Below are positions 48,115 to 57,575 of a stretch of 64,000 bases of DNA, piece by piece. Source of the DNA: Shewanella waksmanii ATCC BAA-643 (GTDB lineage: Bacteria > Pseudomonadota > Gammaproteobacteria > Enterobacterales > Shewanellaceae); assembly GCF_000518805.1 (NCBI RefSeq), contig NZ_JAEH01000002.1:1-64000 (forward strand), given 5' to 3'. The notes beneath the pieces are model-generated. The model was not told where the DNA came from. It saw only the letters and a program-made list of their open reading frames with translations, and did no database searches. How positions within the stretch are numbered: the stretch's first letter is position 1; each line of letters opens with the position of its first letter. Both the position numbers and the translations under genes were made by a program.

Positions 48115-50118
48115 CTAGGCTTTAAATACGCTAATTTTCTCTTTTAGCTCTTTGGCTAATTCTGATAGTTCGAGTGCAGCATCCACCGTTGAACCTGCGC
48201 GCTGTTCACCGTCTCGGGCGAGCTCGGTGATTTGATGCAAGTTACGGGTAATTTCATCAGCTACGGCGCTTTGCTGTTCCGTGGCACTGGCAATGCTGCT
48301 TGAAGAAATAGCAAGTTCGCCAATGCTGTGGGTAATATGATCCAGCTGCTCACTAGCTTCCTGCCCTTGGGTGGCTGACTCATTGCCCAATTGATGGCTT
48401 TGTCCCATCTGATCGGCGGTCACCTTGATTTGCGATTGCAGCTGGGTGATTGTTTGGCCAATTTCTGAAATCGATGTCTGGGTGCGCTGCGCTAACGTGC
48501 GTACCTCATCGGCCACCACGGCAAAACCTCTTCCTTGCTCTCCCGCTCGTGCGGCTTCAATCGCTGCGTTGAGGGCCAGTAGGTTGGTTTGCTCGGCAAT
48601 CGAATTAATCACTTCGGTCACTTGGCTAATCGCTTCACTTTCTTTACTGACATTTTCTACGCTTAGGTGACTATCATTGAGCTGTTGGCTTAGCTTGCCC
48701 AGCCCCTCTACAACCAGTGCTAATTGGCTGTGACCTTCACGCGATGCGGTATCAACCTGTTGGCTCTTGTTAGCACCTTCACTGGCGTGGGTGGCCACAT
48801 CTCGTATCGATGTCGACATCTCTTCAATTGCGGTAGCAATTTGGTCAGTTTGTGCCATTAGCGATTGCGCTTCTTCACCGTTAAGCTTGGCAATTTCTTG
48901 CGCTTCGCTGGCTCGTTGTTCCAATCTTGTGACAGATTGGCCAAGGGCAGTGATGAGCTGGCGCAGTCCGTCGGCCATTTGTGAGGTGCTGATGGTGATC
49001 TTGTCCACCTCATTTTGACTGTTGCTATCGGGTTGCGCAAACTTCTGTGACAAGTCACCGCGACCGAGTTTATCGAGTTGCTGCTGCAATACCCGCAGTG
49101 GCCTAAGTGCCTTAAGCAGTACAAAAGACAACATTAATGTAATGATGATAATGCCAAACACCGCGACAGCTGCATTAATACTCAAAAGCTTTAAGCTCTC
49201 TTCTTTTAACTCAGCCACTTTAGTTTGACCCACTAATACCCAGTTCCACCCTGGAATAGTGAGGCTATAGGCATACATGTCATCCCCTTGTGGGTTTTGG
49301 TATTGCCACGAGCCTTGATTGGTGTTGGCCTGCTGTTGATTAAGGCCGTTAAGTACCTGAGAGGTTACCGGCGTACCAAATTCATATTGAGGGTGAGAGA
49401 CAATACTTTGATCGATTGCGCGTATAAGCATAAACAACCCAGACTCTTCAAGGGTTAAGCTGTTCATGGATTGTCTTAGTTCAACTAAGGAGTCGGTAAT
49501 ATCAAAGCCGATGTACAAAATACCTATCACATTGCCCTCAGGCCCTGTAATGGGGCGGTAGACGGTCATATAGTCTTTACCGAATAGATGGGCATAGCCT
49601 TCGTACACATCGCCGCGCATCAAGGCGTTATAACCTGGGTGTTTTTGCCCTAAGTAGGTGCCCAGTGCCCGTTTACCATCGGCCTTTTTCAGTGAGGTTG
49701 AGATGCGTAAAAAGTCATCGCCATCTTTAACAAAAACCGTAGCTGTACCACCAGTAATATTTGAATATCTGTCTACTTTACTTTTTGACGCGTTAATTTG
49801 TTCACGTTCATGGGCAAGAGCCGGGGTAGGCTTACCGAGTACTCTAACTGTTTTGTCCGGTAGCCTAAATTGTCCAGGGTACATTCCCCGTAATACGTCG
49901 GCATTACGGCGAGCAATGGCCAGCAGACTGCTGTATTGCAGTTCTATCAAGTCAGCAGTGCTTTGCATCTGGTCGTGCATCGCCGAAATGCCTTTTTCCT
50001 CAAGCACTTTAGCGGCGGTAAAATAGGAGATACTGCCTAACACACTGAACACGACAATCGTTAGCAGCAGTGAGAGCACACCAATCTGCTTGGCGATTGG
50101 CCAGTTTTTATAATTCAT
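48115..50118 (-). CDS. Methyl-accepting chemotaxis protein with Cache sensor
   Basis: Product of 667 residues. First transmembrane helix ([20 protein letters not shown], about 13-32), a large periplasmic Cache-type region of the Cache_3/Cache_2 kind (about 40-300; [37 protein letters not shown]), second helix near 315-335, HAMP, then the signalling hairpin with [19 protein letters not shown] at its tip (about 515). Ligand is unknown. Cache_3/Cache_2 receptors bind small organic acids in known cases. It is a single-gene unit. Confidence 0.93.
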   Translation of the reverse strand: MNYKNWPIAKQIGVLSLLLTIVVFSVLGSISYFTAAKVLEEKGISAMHDQMQSTADLIELQYSSLLAIARRNADVLRGMYPGQFRLPDKTVRVLGKPTPALAHEREQINASKSKVDRYSNITGGTATVFVKDGDDFLRISTSLKKADGKRALGTYLGQKHPGYNALMRGDVYEGYAHLFGKDYMTVYRPITGPEGNVIGILYIGFDITDSLVELRQSMNSLTLEESGLFMLIRAIDQSIVSHPQYEFGTPVTSQVLNGLNQQQANTNQGSWQYQNPQGDDMYAYSLTIPGWNWVLVGQTKVAELKEESLKLLSINAAVAVFGIIIITLMLSFVLLKALRPLRVLQQQLDKLGRGDLSQKFAQPDSNSQNEVDKITISTSQMADGLRQLITALGQSVTRLEQRASEAQEIAKLNGEEAQSLMAQTDQIATAIEEMSTSIRDVATHASEGANKSQQVDTASREGHSQLALVVEGLGKLSQQLNDSHLSVENVSKESEAISQVTEVINSIAEQTNLLALNAAIEAARAGEQGRGFAVVADEVRTLAQRTQTSISEIGQTITQLQSQIKVTADQMGQSHQLGNESATQGQEASEQLDHITHSIGELAISSSSIASATEQQSAVADEITRNLHQITELARDGEQRAGSTVDAALELSELAKELKEKISVFKA

Positions 50119-50273
50119 TGCGGTTCATCCATTACTCATCTTTATTGTGCGATTAATGTATATCAAATTGTGATTAAATTAATTGATATAGGTCTAAGGT
50201 AAGGCGACAAATAAAAGTGAATACTTAGGTCATGTTGACTTGTTGTTTGTGGTCAAACAATATCTTAGCGATG

Positions 50274-50314
50274 AAAAAATGGTGTCTTGACAGTGATTAT
50301 GCAGCCAAGACACC
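50274..50314 (-). terminator. Terminator of the RND efflux operon
   Basis: Stem GGTGTCTTG / CAAGACACC (50281-50289, 50306-50314), 16-base loop, then ATTTTTT on the minus strand. Confidence 0.85.
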
Positions 50315-50324
50315 AAAGGGTTGA

Positions 50325-51722
50325 TTAGGCTATGTTAGGTTGCTGCTGCTTTTGTGGGCAGCGAGGTTTCATGATGAGTTTGTACATTGTTGGCACCCAA
50401 ATGAGTGACAGCAAGGTTGTCAGCAACGTACCACCGGCAATGGCAATGGCGAAAGGTGGCCAGAAACCACCGCCGGCAATGATTAGTGGTAAGAAACCGC
50501 CAATGGTAGTGATGGTAGTGGACCCTATGTGTCTGCCACAACTGCTAACGACATCAACAATGGCTTCAACACTGCTTTGCCGCGCATTGGGCTGATCTTC
50601 TAGCTCGGCTAAAATGACAATGGCAGCATTAATGGCTAACCCCATCAGGCCAAGTAAACCGATGATAACGGTAAAACCAAACGGGTAACCGAACACATAG
50701 ACTGCGAGCAACCCTAAGCCTGTCGATTGGAATGCACTGGCTAGGATGATGGCTGTCAGTCTAAATGAGTTAAATGATAGAACGATGGTGGCCAACAACA
50801 GGGTCATTACCAGTACAATGTTTGACAACAAGTTACCTACTGCTTCATCACGTTTTGCGCTTTCACCACCTACCTCAATATGATATCCCGGCGGCAGTGC
50901 TAACGCATTGAGCCTTTCCTGAACATCATTGAGCACGGTTTGTGGTAATACACCTGCAGCAATATAGGCCTCAACGGTATTGACTCGCTGCCCATCACGG
51001 CGGGGTATGGCTCCGCGACTCACTTCTATTTGGCTACTTGCGAGCGCCGAAAGCGGAATGCCGTGGCCGCTGCTGCTGAGTAAGCTAATGTCGCTCAGGT
51101 TGGTTTGTTGCTCGCGAGTGACATCGTCAACCCGCACTCTAATAGGCAGTGACTCAGTTTGTTCTAAAATGCTGCCGCCGTTGACACCTGTGGTCGCCAT
51201 TTGTATTTGCTGGGCAATATCAGTGAGCGTTAAGCCACTCATCATACTGGCGTCTTCATTGACCTGAAACCATACTTTTGGCGCGCCAGCACTGAGGGTG
51301 GAGCGAGTATGGATAACATCATTCGTTTGCGCCAGAATGCGCCGCACTTCGTCACCAATGATTCGCAGTTGTTCAAGGTTAGGGCCATAAACACGTAGCT
51401 CAACTGGGGCATTAAATGGCGGGCCTTGCTCTAGTTTTCGAACTAAAATTTGCGCGCCGCTGAAGTGTTTATCCAAGGTATTTTGCAACTGGGGGATCAA
51501 GGCATTGGCGCGGTCAAAATCAGTCACTTTCACCATTGCTTGAGCATAGTGGGCCGCACCTTGTTGACGTTGCAACAGATTGTAGTAAAACGAGGGCGCA
51601 TTGCCACCGACCACCCAGTCGATACGTTCAACACCTGCTTGCTCGCGAATGTGTTGGTCGACATCCAGTACCATGTTTTTGGTGTTAGTGATGCTGGAGT
51701 AGGGGGGGTAAATAGACTTCAA
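50325..51722 (-). pseudogene. C-terminal half of a frameshifted RND efflux pump gene
   Basis: Encodes about 460 residues that continue the pump of 51685-53397 in the next frame. They start at PPYSSITNTKNMVLDVDQHI (porter domain) and go through the second docking region (ASMMSGLTLTDIAQQIQ, VRVDDVTREQQTNLSDI) and the last transmembrane helices (MTLLLATIVLSFNSFRLTAI; GLLGLMGLAINAAIVILAEL; PLIIAGGGFWPPFAIAIAGG) to the C-terminus. The pump is of the HAE-1/MdtB class. The apparent ATG at 51722 is just the frame's chance start. A single-base change in the C7 run at 51702-51708 would join both halves. Confidence 0.88.
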
Positions 51723-53397
51723 CCTGAAACATGTCGCGATCGCTTGGCGGGAAAAACTGCTCCGTCATCTGTCCTGAGGCGATAAATCCGGCGATAGGCA
51801 GTGTTCCTATGACTAATCCCGCTAAAAGAGGACGCTTTAACGCCAAGGTTAATGAGCGTCTAAACGCGTTACTCACCACTGGCAGATCAATACCTTTTTG
51901 ATACCAGTGTTGGCCTTCACCGTCAGAGCCAAAGCGCCCGGCCAGTCCGGCAATGAGGGTGTGTGAGATAAGGTAGGAACCGAGTAATGCAAACATCACA
52001 GAGATGGCAATGCCACCTACAAACTCGCCCGCCGCACCTGGCATTAATACAATAGGCGCAAACGCCAACATTGTGGTGATAGTGGAGCCCGCCAATGGCA
52101 ACCAGAAATGCTTTAGTGTATCGCCAACGGCTTGTAATTTGTTAAGCCCTTGGGCGCGCCGCTGTGCAATGGCATCAACAATCACAATGGCGTTATCCAC
52201 CATGATACCTAATGCAACGACCAGACCCGTGACTGACATTTGGTGGATCGGCAAGTTGACGTACTTCATACAGGTGAGAGTAAACAGCGCCGTTAGCGGC
52301 AAAGAGATGGCGACGATCACCGCATTTCTTAAGCCTAAGGTCAGCATCAATACTAACAAAATGATAATGAAGCCCATGAGTAGGCTACCGACAAGATCGG
52401 TTAAACGCACCGTGGTATAACTTTCTTGGTCAAACAGCCACTGCACTTCGATATTGGCGGGAAAGCTTGCCTGAAGCTCAGTCACAACACTGTCGATACG
52501 GGCTAGCCATTTATCAATCCGGGTATCGCTGAGCATGCGCGCCGACACCATCACACCCGGTTCGCGCTCAATGAGGGCGAGGGAGTTGACTGGTGTTTTG
52601 GGTTGGCGGCTGACGGCGGCAACATCTGCTAATCTAACGATTTGGCCGCTAGCGTCGACTTTCAGTGGGACCTGACCTACGCGGGTGATGGAGTCGAGTT
52701 CACCCGAAACCTCGACTAACGCGCGGAAATGATTATTGCTTAGCTCTCCTGCTGATATTTTTGAATCCGCATTAGCTAGAATTTGTGCAACCGCTGCAGG
52801 TGACAGACCGATTTGATTGACTCGCTGCCCATCTAATTGCACGAGGATTTCTTCTTCTGGGGCGCCATATAGCTTGACGAAGTCGGTGCCTGAAACCAAC
52901 CTTAGCCGGCTCTGCAGCTCTTTGGCGTAGCGGTTTAAGATATCTGTACGTACTTCGCCACCACCTTTCCACACTAAGCCCAGAATGGCAGTATTGGCAT
53001 AGCCTAATTGATCATCTAATAGGCTATTTTGGGCGCTGGTGGGCAATTGCGCGCGGCCGTCGCTGACAAGATCTCTGGCCCGTGACCATACCGAATCCGT
53101 GTCGATGATATTATCTTTAAGTTCGAGAGTAATGACTGAAATCCCTGGACGGGAAGTTGACTGCACTAACTTAAGTTCTTCTAAACGTCTAAGTTGCTCT
53201 TCAAGCACTTCAGTAACCAATGCTTCAACACGTTCTGCAGAGGCACCAGGATACTGAGTGATCACCGTGGCGAAACGGTTGGTGATCTCAGGGTCTTCCA
53301 TACGAGGTAAACTAGAGATGGCGCCTAAACCGGCCACAATCAATAGTGCGATGGCTAAGCTGGCAAGGCGAGCGTTTTCGACCAATGACTTTACCAT
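51685..53397 (-). pseudogene. N-terminal half of a frameshifted RND efflux pump gene
   Basis: ATG 53397 (GAGGTAACCCC before it) starts MVKSLVENARLASLAIALLI. The frame covers the first transmembrane helix, first porter half (EDPEITNRFATVITQYPGAS), and helices 2-6 with the proton-relay segment VALGIMVDNAIVIVDAIAQ (Asp near 403). It breaks off after FFPPSDRDMFQVEVYLPP with six out-of-frame residues. A full RND pump of about 1020 residues is expected; alone this part lacks half of the transmembrane relay. Three bases separate it from the adaptor gene upstream, so both are one operon. Confidence 0.9.
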
Positions 53398-53401
53398 GGG
53401 G

Positions 53402-54514
53402 TTACCTCGCCGCTGTTGCTGTGGTTGCAATGACTTGCTGACCAACCACGAGCTTGTGTAATCCACCACTGACAAATTGTTCGTTGTTATTCACCGCGCC
53501 GACAATAAATGCTTGATCGTCGCGGGTATAAACAATCTCGACATCGCGTCGCTCAACCACCAATTTACCGTCACTATTAGGTTGCAGTACATACAGATTC
53601 CACAACCCCCTTAGACCGTCTGTCAATGCCGAGATTGGCACCCAAAATCCCGCTTGTTCAACGGCCTTTTTGTAGTGTAAATAGGCTAGCTCCCCGTTTA
53701 TGACTTTTGCATCTTGAGGCAATAACAGCCTTAAGGGGACGGTACGGGTAATGGGGTTAACCTCTGCGCCTATACCGGCAATAGTGGCTTGGAATTGTTG
53801 CTTACCAACGGTGATAGGCAATTGGGTACCGTTGCTGAGCGTTTGAGCGATGTTAACCGTCACGCCTACGTTTGCTTGGGGGTTATTGTCTTCTACTAGT
53901 ACAAATATCGGTGAGCCTGCAGTAACCACCTCGCCAAGGTTGTTGCTGCGCTTAGCAATGGTGCCACTAAATGGGGCTATTAAACGTGATTTTTCGATAC
54001 GCAGTGTATTAGCTTGTAGCGAAGCATTAAGGCGACTTTTCGCCGCTTTCAAGCTGTTTAACTGACCCTTTAGTTCATCTAAGGTTTGGTCGGATGCGTA
54101 ACCTTGTTTTTTGAGTTCCAAACTCCGATTTAAGGTACTTTGTGCGAGTTCGAGATCGGCGTCATTCTGATTCAGACTCGCAAGTAGCTCCTGTTTTTCA
54201 GCCTCTAAAAGTACGGTGTCGAGCTCGGCGAGTAACTGGCCTTTAGCAACACTATCACCACTGTCAACAGCAAGCCTCTTTATCTTACCCGCAAGCTCAA
54301 ACCCGACACCGGTAGTGTTACCGGCGCGAATACTACCGGTAAAGGTTTGTGTCGCTTGATAGTGGTCAACTAATTTAAGCGTCTGACTGCTTACGCTAGG
54401 GTAGGTTAGCGCACTTGTTTCTGTTGCAACGTCCTGTTGGCATGCACTTAACAAACCCACTAAAACGAGTACGGTCATCGTTTTCTGCACTGGGCCTACT
54501 GCGAAAATTGTCAT
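53402..54514 (-). CDS. RND efflux periplasmic adaptor (membrane fusion protein)
   Basis: Product of 370 residues, or 358 from ATG 54478, which puts the lipobox VGLLSAC in the standard position. Adaptor architecture: beta-barrel and lipoyl halves (FTGSIRAGNTTGVGFELAGK, LAVDSGDSVAKGQLLAELD), alpha-hairpin coiled coil (about 95-170) and returning lipoyl strand (LIAPFSGTIAKRSNNLGEVV). It would link the inner-membrane pump to an outer-membrane channel not encoded here. The adjacent tetR is divergent with tandem operators between, so local repression is likely. Confidence 0.92.
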   Translation of the reverse strand: MTIFAVGPVQKTMTVLVLVGLLSACQQDVATETSALTYPSVSSQTLKLVDHYQATQTFTGSIRAGNTTGVGFELAGKIKRLAVDSGDSVAKGQLLAELDTVLLEAEKQELLASLNQNDADLELAQSTLNRSLELKKQGYASDQTLDELKGQLNSLKAAKSRLNASLQANTLRIEKSRLIAPFSGTIAKRSNNLGEVVTAGSPIFVLVEDNNPQANVGVTVNIAQTLSNGTQLPITVGKQQFQATIAGIGAEVNPITRTVPLRLLLPQDAKVINGELAYLHYKKAVEQAGFWVPISALTDGLRGLWNLYVLQPNSDGKLVVERRDVEIVYTRDDQAFIVGAVNNNEQFVSGGLHKLVVGQQVIATTATAAR

Positions 54515-54557
54515 GTGTTGTACTTCCGTTGTTTAAGATAGGTTGTAAAACAGTTAA

Positions 54558-54577
54558 ACTAGACTTGCGAGTCTAGA
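54558..54577. promoter_or_regulatory. TetR-type operator O1
   Basis: ACTAGAC-TTGCGA-GTCTAGA: perfect except at the outermost base pair. The centre lies 28 bp from that of O2, so repressor dimers would sit on nearly the same DNA face, between the divergent efflux and tetR genes. Confidence 0.75.
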
Positions 54578-54585
54578 TTAATAAA

Positions 54586-54605
54586 ACTGGACTGTCTAGT
54601 CTAGT
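54586..54605. promoter_or_regulatory. TetR-type operator O2
   Basis: ACTGGAC-TGTCTA-GTCTAGT: same half-sites and N6 spacing as O1 with one mismatch. Together they cover the probable promoter region of both genes. Confidence 0.72.
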
Positions 54606-54651
54606 TTTTGTAAAGTTGTTACGAAAAATAACGATAAAAGAGCCAAACCAT

Positions 54652-55272
54652 ATGCCGACAACTGTTCAACCTTTAAGTCGTAGTGAAAAAAAGCGCGCTC
54701 AAGTGCTTGAGTCTGCAATAGAACTTTTTTGCGCGCAGGGGTTTCCCAATACCAGCATGGATGAAGTGGCTAAACACGCCGGTGTGTCTAAACAAACTGT
54801 TTACTCACATTTTGGCAGTAAAGATGATCTGTTTATTGCATCAATCACCTCGAAATGTGTCGTGCATAACATGACCGAAGGTGCGTTTATTGAGTTAGAA
54901 AATCCTGAAGCTGCGTTAATAGATTTTGGTATCCATTTTAACGAGATGATTGTTAGCCCAGAGGCCATTACGGTATTTCGCGCCTGTGTTGCCCAACATG
55001 AAACCCACCCAGAAGTCTCAGAACTGTTTTATGATGCCGGCCCAGAGAATTTACTGGGCCTGCTTGCAGACTATCTACAACGTATTCAAGCACGAGGCGA
55101 GTTTGATTTTGGCAATCATCGTCACGCCGCGGTGAGGTTGTGTTTAATGCTCTACGGTGAAATGAGACTAAAACTCGAACTAGGGCTAGATACAGCAGGT
55201 TTGGAAAATGAACAAGCGGACTATGTTAAGGATACTATTAGGATGTTCTTACGCGCCTACCGTGTGAGTTAA
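54652..55272 (+). CDS. TetR family transcriptional regulator
   Basis: Product of 206 residues from ATG 54652; an in-frame TTG at 54616 lies inside the promoter region. The N-terminal helix-turn-helix domain (RSEKKRAQVLESAIELFCAQ, then TSMDEVAKHAGVSKQTVYSH and FGSKDDLF, about 7-65) is followed by the ligand-binding domain of AefR/AcrR-like type. Divergent from the RND operon, with two shared operator copies between, so it is the probable local repressor of the pump and of itself. The inducer is unknown. Confidence 0.93.
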   Translation: MPTTVQPLSRSEKKRAQVLESAIELFCAQGFPNTSMDEVAKHAGVSKQTVYSHFGSKDDLFIASITSKCVVHNMTEGAFIELENPEAALIDFGIHFNEMIVSPEAITVFRACVAQHETHPEVSELFYDAGPENLLGLLADYLQRIQARGEFDFGNHRHAAVRLCLMLYGEMRLKLELGLDTAGLENEQADYVKDTIRMFLRAYRVS

Positions 55273-55449
55273 TCTGCACCAGTATTCTCCTTGCTGATAC
55301 ATCAGTGAATAATGTTTAGCAAATTGTCACACAAAGGTGATCGACTTCAACTTGGCTTTCGTACATTATGCAACAATAACAATATCGTCCGTTGTTGAAC
55401 ACTCAATAAGTTAAACGTCGGACACCTATTTTTCGCTAATGGAGTTAGC

Positions 55450-56337
55450 ATGAACTTTGTTAAATTAAGTACTGTTGTGGTTGCATCGTCTTTGCTGTCA
55501 GCTCCTAGTTATGCTGCCGGTAAACCATACTCTCCTTTCAGTGTGTCAGTATCGCGAATTTCTACCTTTGAAGCAGATGTGGGTGACCAAGGTCAAAATC
55601 TGCAGCGGGATACTTGGTTGCTGGGGGCAAAAACCGGTATTCCGATCAATCGTCAATGGTCTATTGGATTGAACGTTAATTACGACAAGCTCAACTTTGA
55701 CTGGGCACAGAGCAATCAAACCTTGTTTGCCAATAATATTGCGCCTTGGGGAGATGTTGACCGTTATGGGGCAGGGCTCTCTTTAATGTATCGACCCAAT
55801 GCCCAGTGGATGTTCATGCTGGCGCCTAAACTGCAGTATGCCTATGCCGATGGTGCATCGTCTTCTAATGCGCAAAGCTATGGTGTCGTTGCATCGGGTA
55901 TGTATCGTTTTGGAAATGGCAACTTGCTGGGTTTGGGGGTAGCTTACCTTAATGATATCTCTGAAGTTCGTACTGTGCCTTACCTCGCCGTGAATTGGCA
56001 GATATCTGAACAGTTGAAGCTTAGTAACCCATTTAGTGCCGGTTTTAGTGGGCCTGCGGGTTTAGAGTTGAGTTATCAATTTACCGACACGATCGATATG
56101 GGTTTTGGCGCATCTAAACGTACTCAACGCTTTTTAGTCGCCGATGATGAACAGACAATTGAGATAGATGAGTGGGTCAGCTTCTTGCGTGCCGGTTGGG
56201 CGGTCACAGATTCGCTAATGTTAAATGGCTATGCAGGTTACTATTTCAACAGTGAAATGGAGCTCAATAGTCCAGAAATCGTGGAAGAGATTGATAATCA
56301 GACAGCGCTGGCGCTGGCATTAGAATACAAATTTTAA
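55450..56337 (+). CDS. DUF6268-type outer membrane beta-barrel protein
   Basis: Product of 295 residues. Signal peptide KLSTVVVASSLLSAPSYA, cleavage near residue 22. The mature part alternates amphipathic strands (LGAKTGIPINRQWSIGLNVN, YGAGLSLMYRPNAQWMFMLA, GNLLGLGVAYLND) and ends with the C-terminal aromatic signature LALALEYKF that marks outer-membrane barrels. It resembles the DUF6268 family. Whether it is a porin, transporter or structural protein is not known. It is monocistronic. Confidence 0.85.
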   Translation: MNFVKLSTVVVASSLLSAPSYAAGKPYSPFSVSVSRISTFEADVGDQGQNLQRDTWLLGAKTGIPINRQWSIGLNVNYDKLNFDWAQSNQTLFANNIAPWGDVDRYGAGLSLMYRPNAQWMFMLAPKLQYAYADGASSSNAQSYGVVASGMYRFGNGNLLGLGVAYLNDISEVRTVPYLAVNWQISEQLKLSNPFSAGFSGPAGLELSYQFTDTIDMGFGASKRTQRFLVADDEQTIEIDEWVSFLRAGWAVTDSLMLNGYAGYYFNSEMELNSPEIVEEIDNQTALALALEYKF

Positions 56338-56341
56338 ACTC

Positions 56342-56368
56342 GTGCCCCAGTTATTTGGCTGGGGCAGT
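56342..56368. terminator. Hairpin between convergent genes
   Basis: GCCCCAG / CTGGGGC stem (56344-56350, 56359-56365) with an 8-base loop and short T tracts; a modest terminator for either neighbour. Confidence 0.5.
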
Positions 56369-56384
56369 ATTTAAGTTAATTGGC

Positions 56385-56945
56385 TTATTGACCCAACATT
56401 GCCTTTTTAAGGCTCTTCTGCGCAGGCTGGTCACCCAACCAAATTTTCAGTAGTGCTTGACGGAACGCTTCTCCGCTAATGGTGTCTTGTGCCTGGCCGT
56501 TCTTATATGCCGTGACTCCAGTTTGCTTTTGTGCCAATAAAGTAAACTGATCATTTTGTTTTATTTCATCGGAAAATAGCGCCATAAAGGCATCAATCTG
56601 TGGCTGAATGGCCTGGGTATCACCATCGGTTGCATCATCAAAACCTTCGATGATGGCTGCCTTCATTTTATCACTAGTGATCATACCTGAGGTGATATTG
56701 AGCCGCACTGCGACACTGGGCTGTGCCAGAATATCGTCAAGTTGCTGACTTGGCTGCGACAGGTATAGGCTGCCAACATAAAGATCGATAAAAAACTTGC
56801 TGCGAACACCTGCACCATTTAACACAAGCGTGTCTTGTGCTGGCTTAATATTGTCAGCGATTTCAATACCGCTAACCGTGGTGGCTTGTGCAGGTATGGC
56901 TAGCAGACACGCTGCAGCTAATATACTGGTTTTGAGGGACTTCAT
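56385..56945 (-). CDS. Exported chalcone isomerase-like protein
   Basis: Product of 186 residues. Signal peptide TSILAAACLLAIPAQA (cleavage near 21). The mature protein ATTVSGIEIADNIKPAQDTL, LNGAGVRSKFFIDLYVGSLY and ITSGMITSDKMKAAIIEGFD matches the bacterial chalcone-isomerase-like domain, a fold also found in fatty-acid-binding relatives. Flavonoid isomerase activity is not expected; probably a periplasmic lipid-binding or unknown role. Confidence 0.88.
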   Translation of the reverse strand: MKSLKTSILAAACLLAIPAQATTVSGIEIADNIKPAQDTLVLNGAGVRSKFFIDLYVGSLYLSQPSQQLDDILAQPSVAVRLNITSGMITSDKMKAAIIEGFDDATDGDTQAIQPQIDAFMALFSDEIKQNDQFTLLAQKQTGVTAYKNGQAQDTISGEAFRQALLKIWLGDQPAQKSLKKAMLGQ

Positions 56946-56969
56946 ATAACCTCTTTAAATAATTATGGC

Positions 56970-57449
56970 TTAACCGCGTGAGCCAACTTGATATTGACCA
57001 GACTGATGGAATATCGCCGCCTGTTTCTTCTTTGGCGAGATAAGCAAAGGACCGTCGTCAAAAAACAAAAAGCACTTCCAGTTGCGCGCAAATACACCCC
57101 AAGTTGTTTCTATGACTTGATACTTTTCATAGCAAAAATAGACCGGTGCTTCTTCTAGCCAGTCAAAATGTAGCTGCAAAATTTCTGGCATGGATGAATC
57201 TTCACTGTCCCAGGCACTTTGCCAGTGGTCAGTTTCGCTCCAGGCATCACCTTTAGCGGCCCAATCACCTTTGGTAAACTGTTCGGTACGGCTGCTGCGG
57301 TTACTAATCCACTTGTTCCAAACTTCCATCGACGATTTTTGATCTAATGGTTTGATGAGTGCCTTATCGGCCTCAGAGACAGGAAGATCTTTGTGATTAA
57401 AAATCCATTTGCGTTTGTATTGTTCAAGGGGAAGGTAGGTGTGTGCCAC
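56970..57449 (-). CDS. DUF2947 family protein
   Basis: Product of 159 residues, no signal peptide or membrane segment. Tryptophan-rich (WIFNHKDLPVSEADK, MEVWNKWISNRSS, WQSAWDSEDS, VFARNWKCFLFFDDGPLLIS). This is the DUF2947 family common in Shewanella and Vibrio, with unknown function. It is 24 bp upstream of the chalcone isomerase-like gene in the same direction, probably cotranscribed. Confidence 0.85.
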   Translation of the reverse strand: MAHTYLPLEQYKRKWIFNHKDLPVSEADKALIKPLDQKSSMEVWNKWISNRSSRTEQFTKGDWAAKGDAWSETDHWQSAWDSEDSSMPEILQLHFDWLEEAPVYFCYEKYQVIETTWGVFARNWKCFLFFDDGPLLISPKKKQAAIFHQSGQYQVGSRG

Positions 57450-57532
57450 AATGCCTCAAAGGTAAAAAATGAATGACCCGCGCATTATAACCCTAGCCAA
57501 TATATGAATGCGAGTATTGTCATAAAGGTCAA

Positions 57533-57568
57533 TCAAACAGGGCGAAAGATAGTCCATCTTTCACCCTG
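57533..57568 (-). terminator. Terminator of the Maf-TPR gene
   Basis: 13-bp stem with one mismatch (CAGGGCGAAAGAT / ATCTTTCACCCTG), loop AGTCC, followed on the minus strand by TTTGATT. Confidence 0.75.
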
Positions 57569-57575
57569 ATACTGG

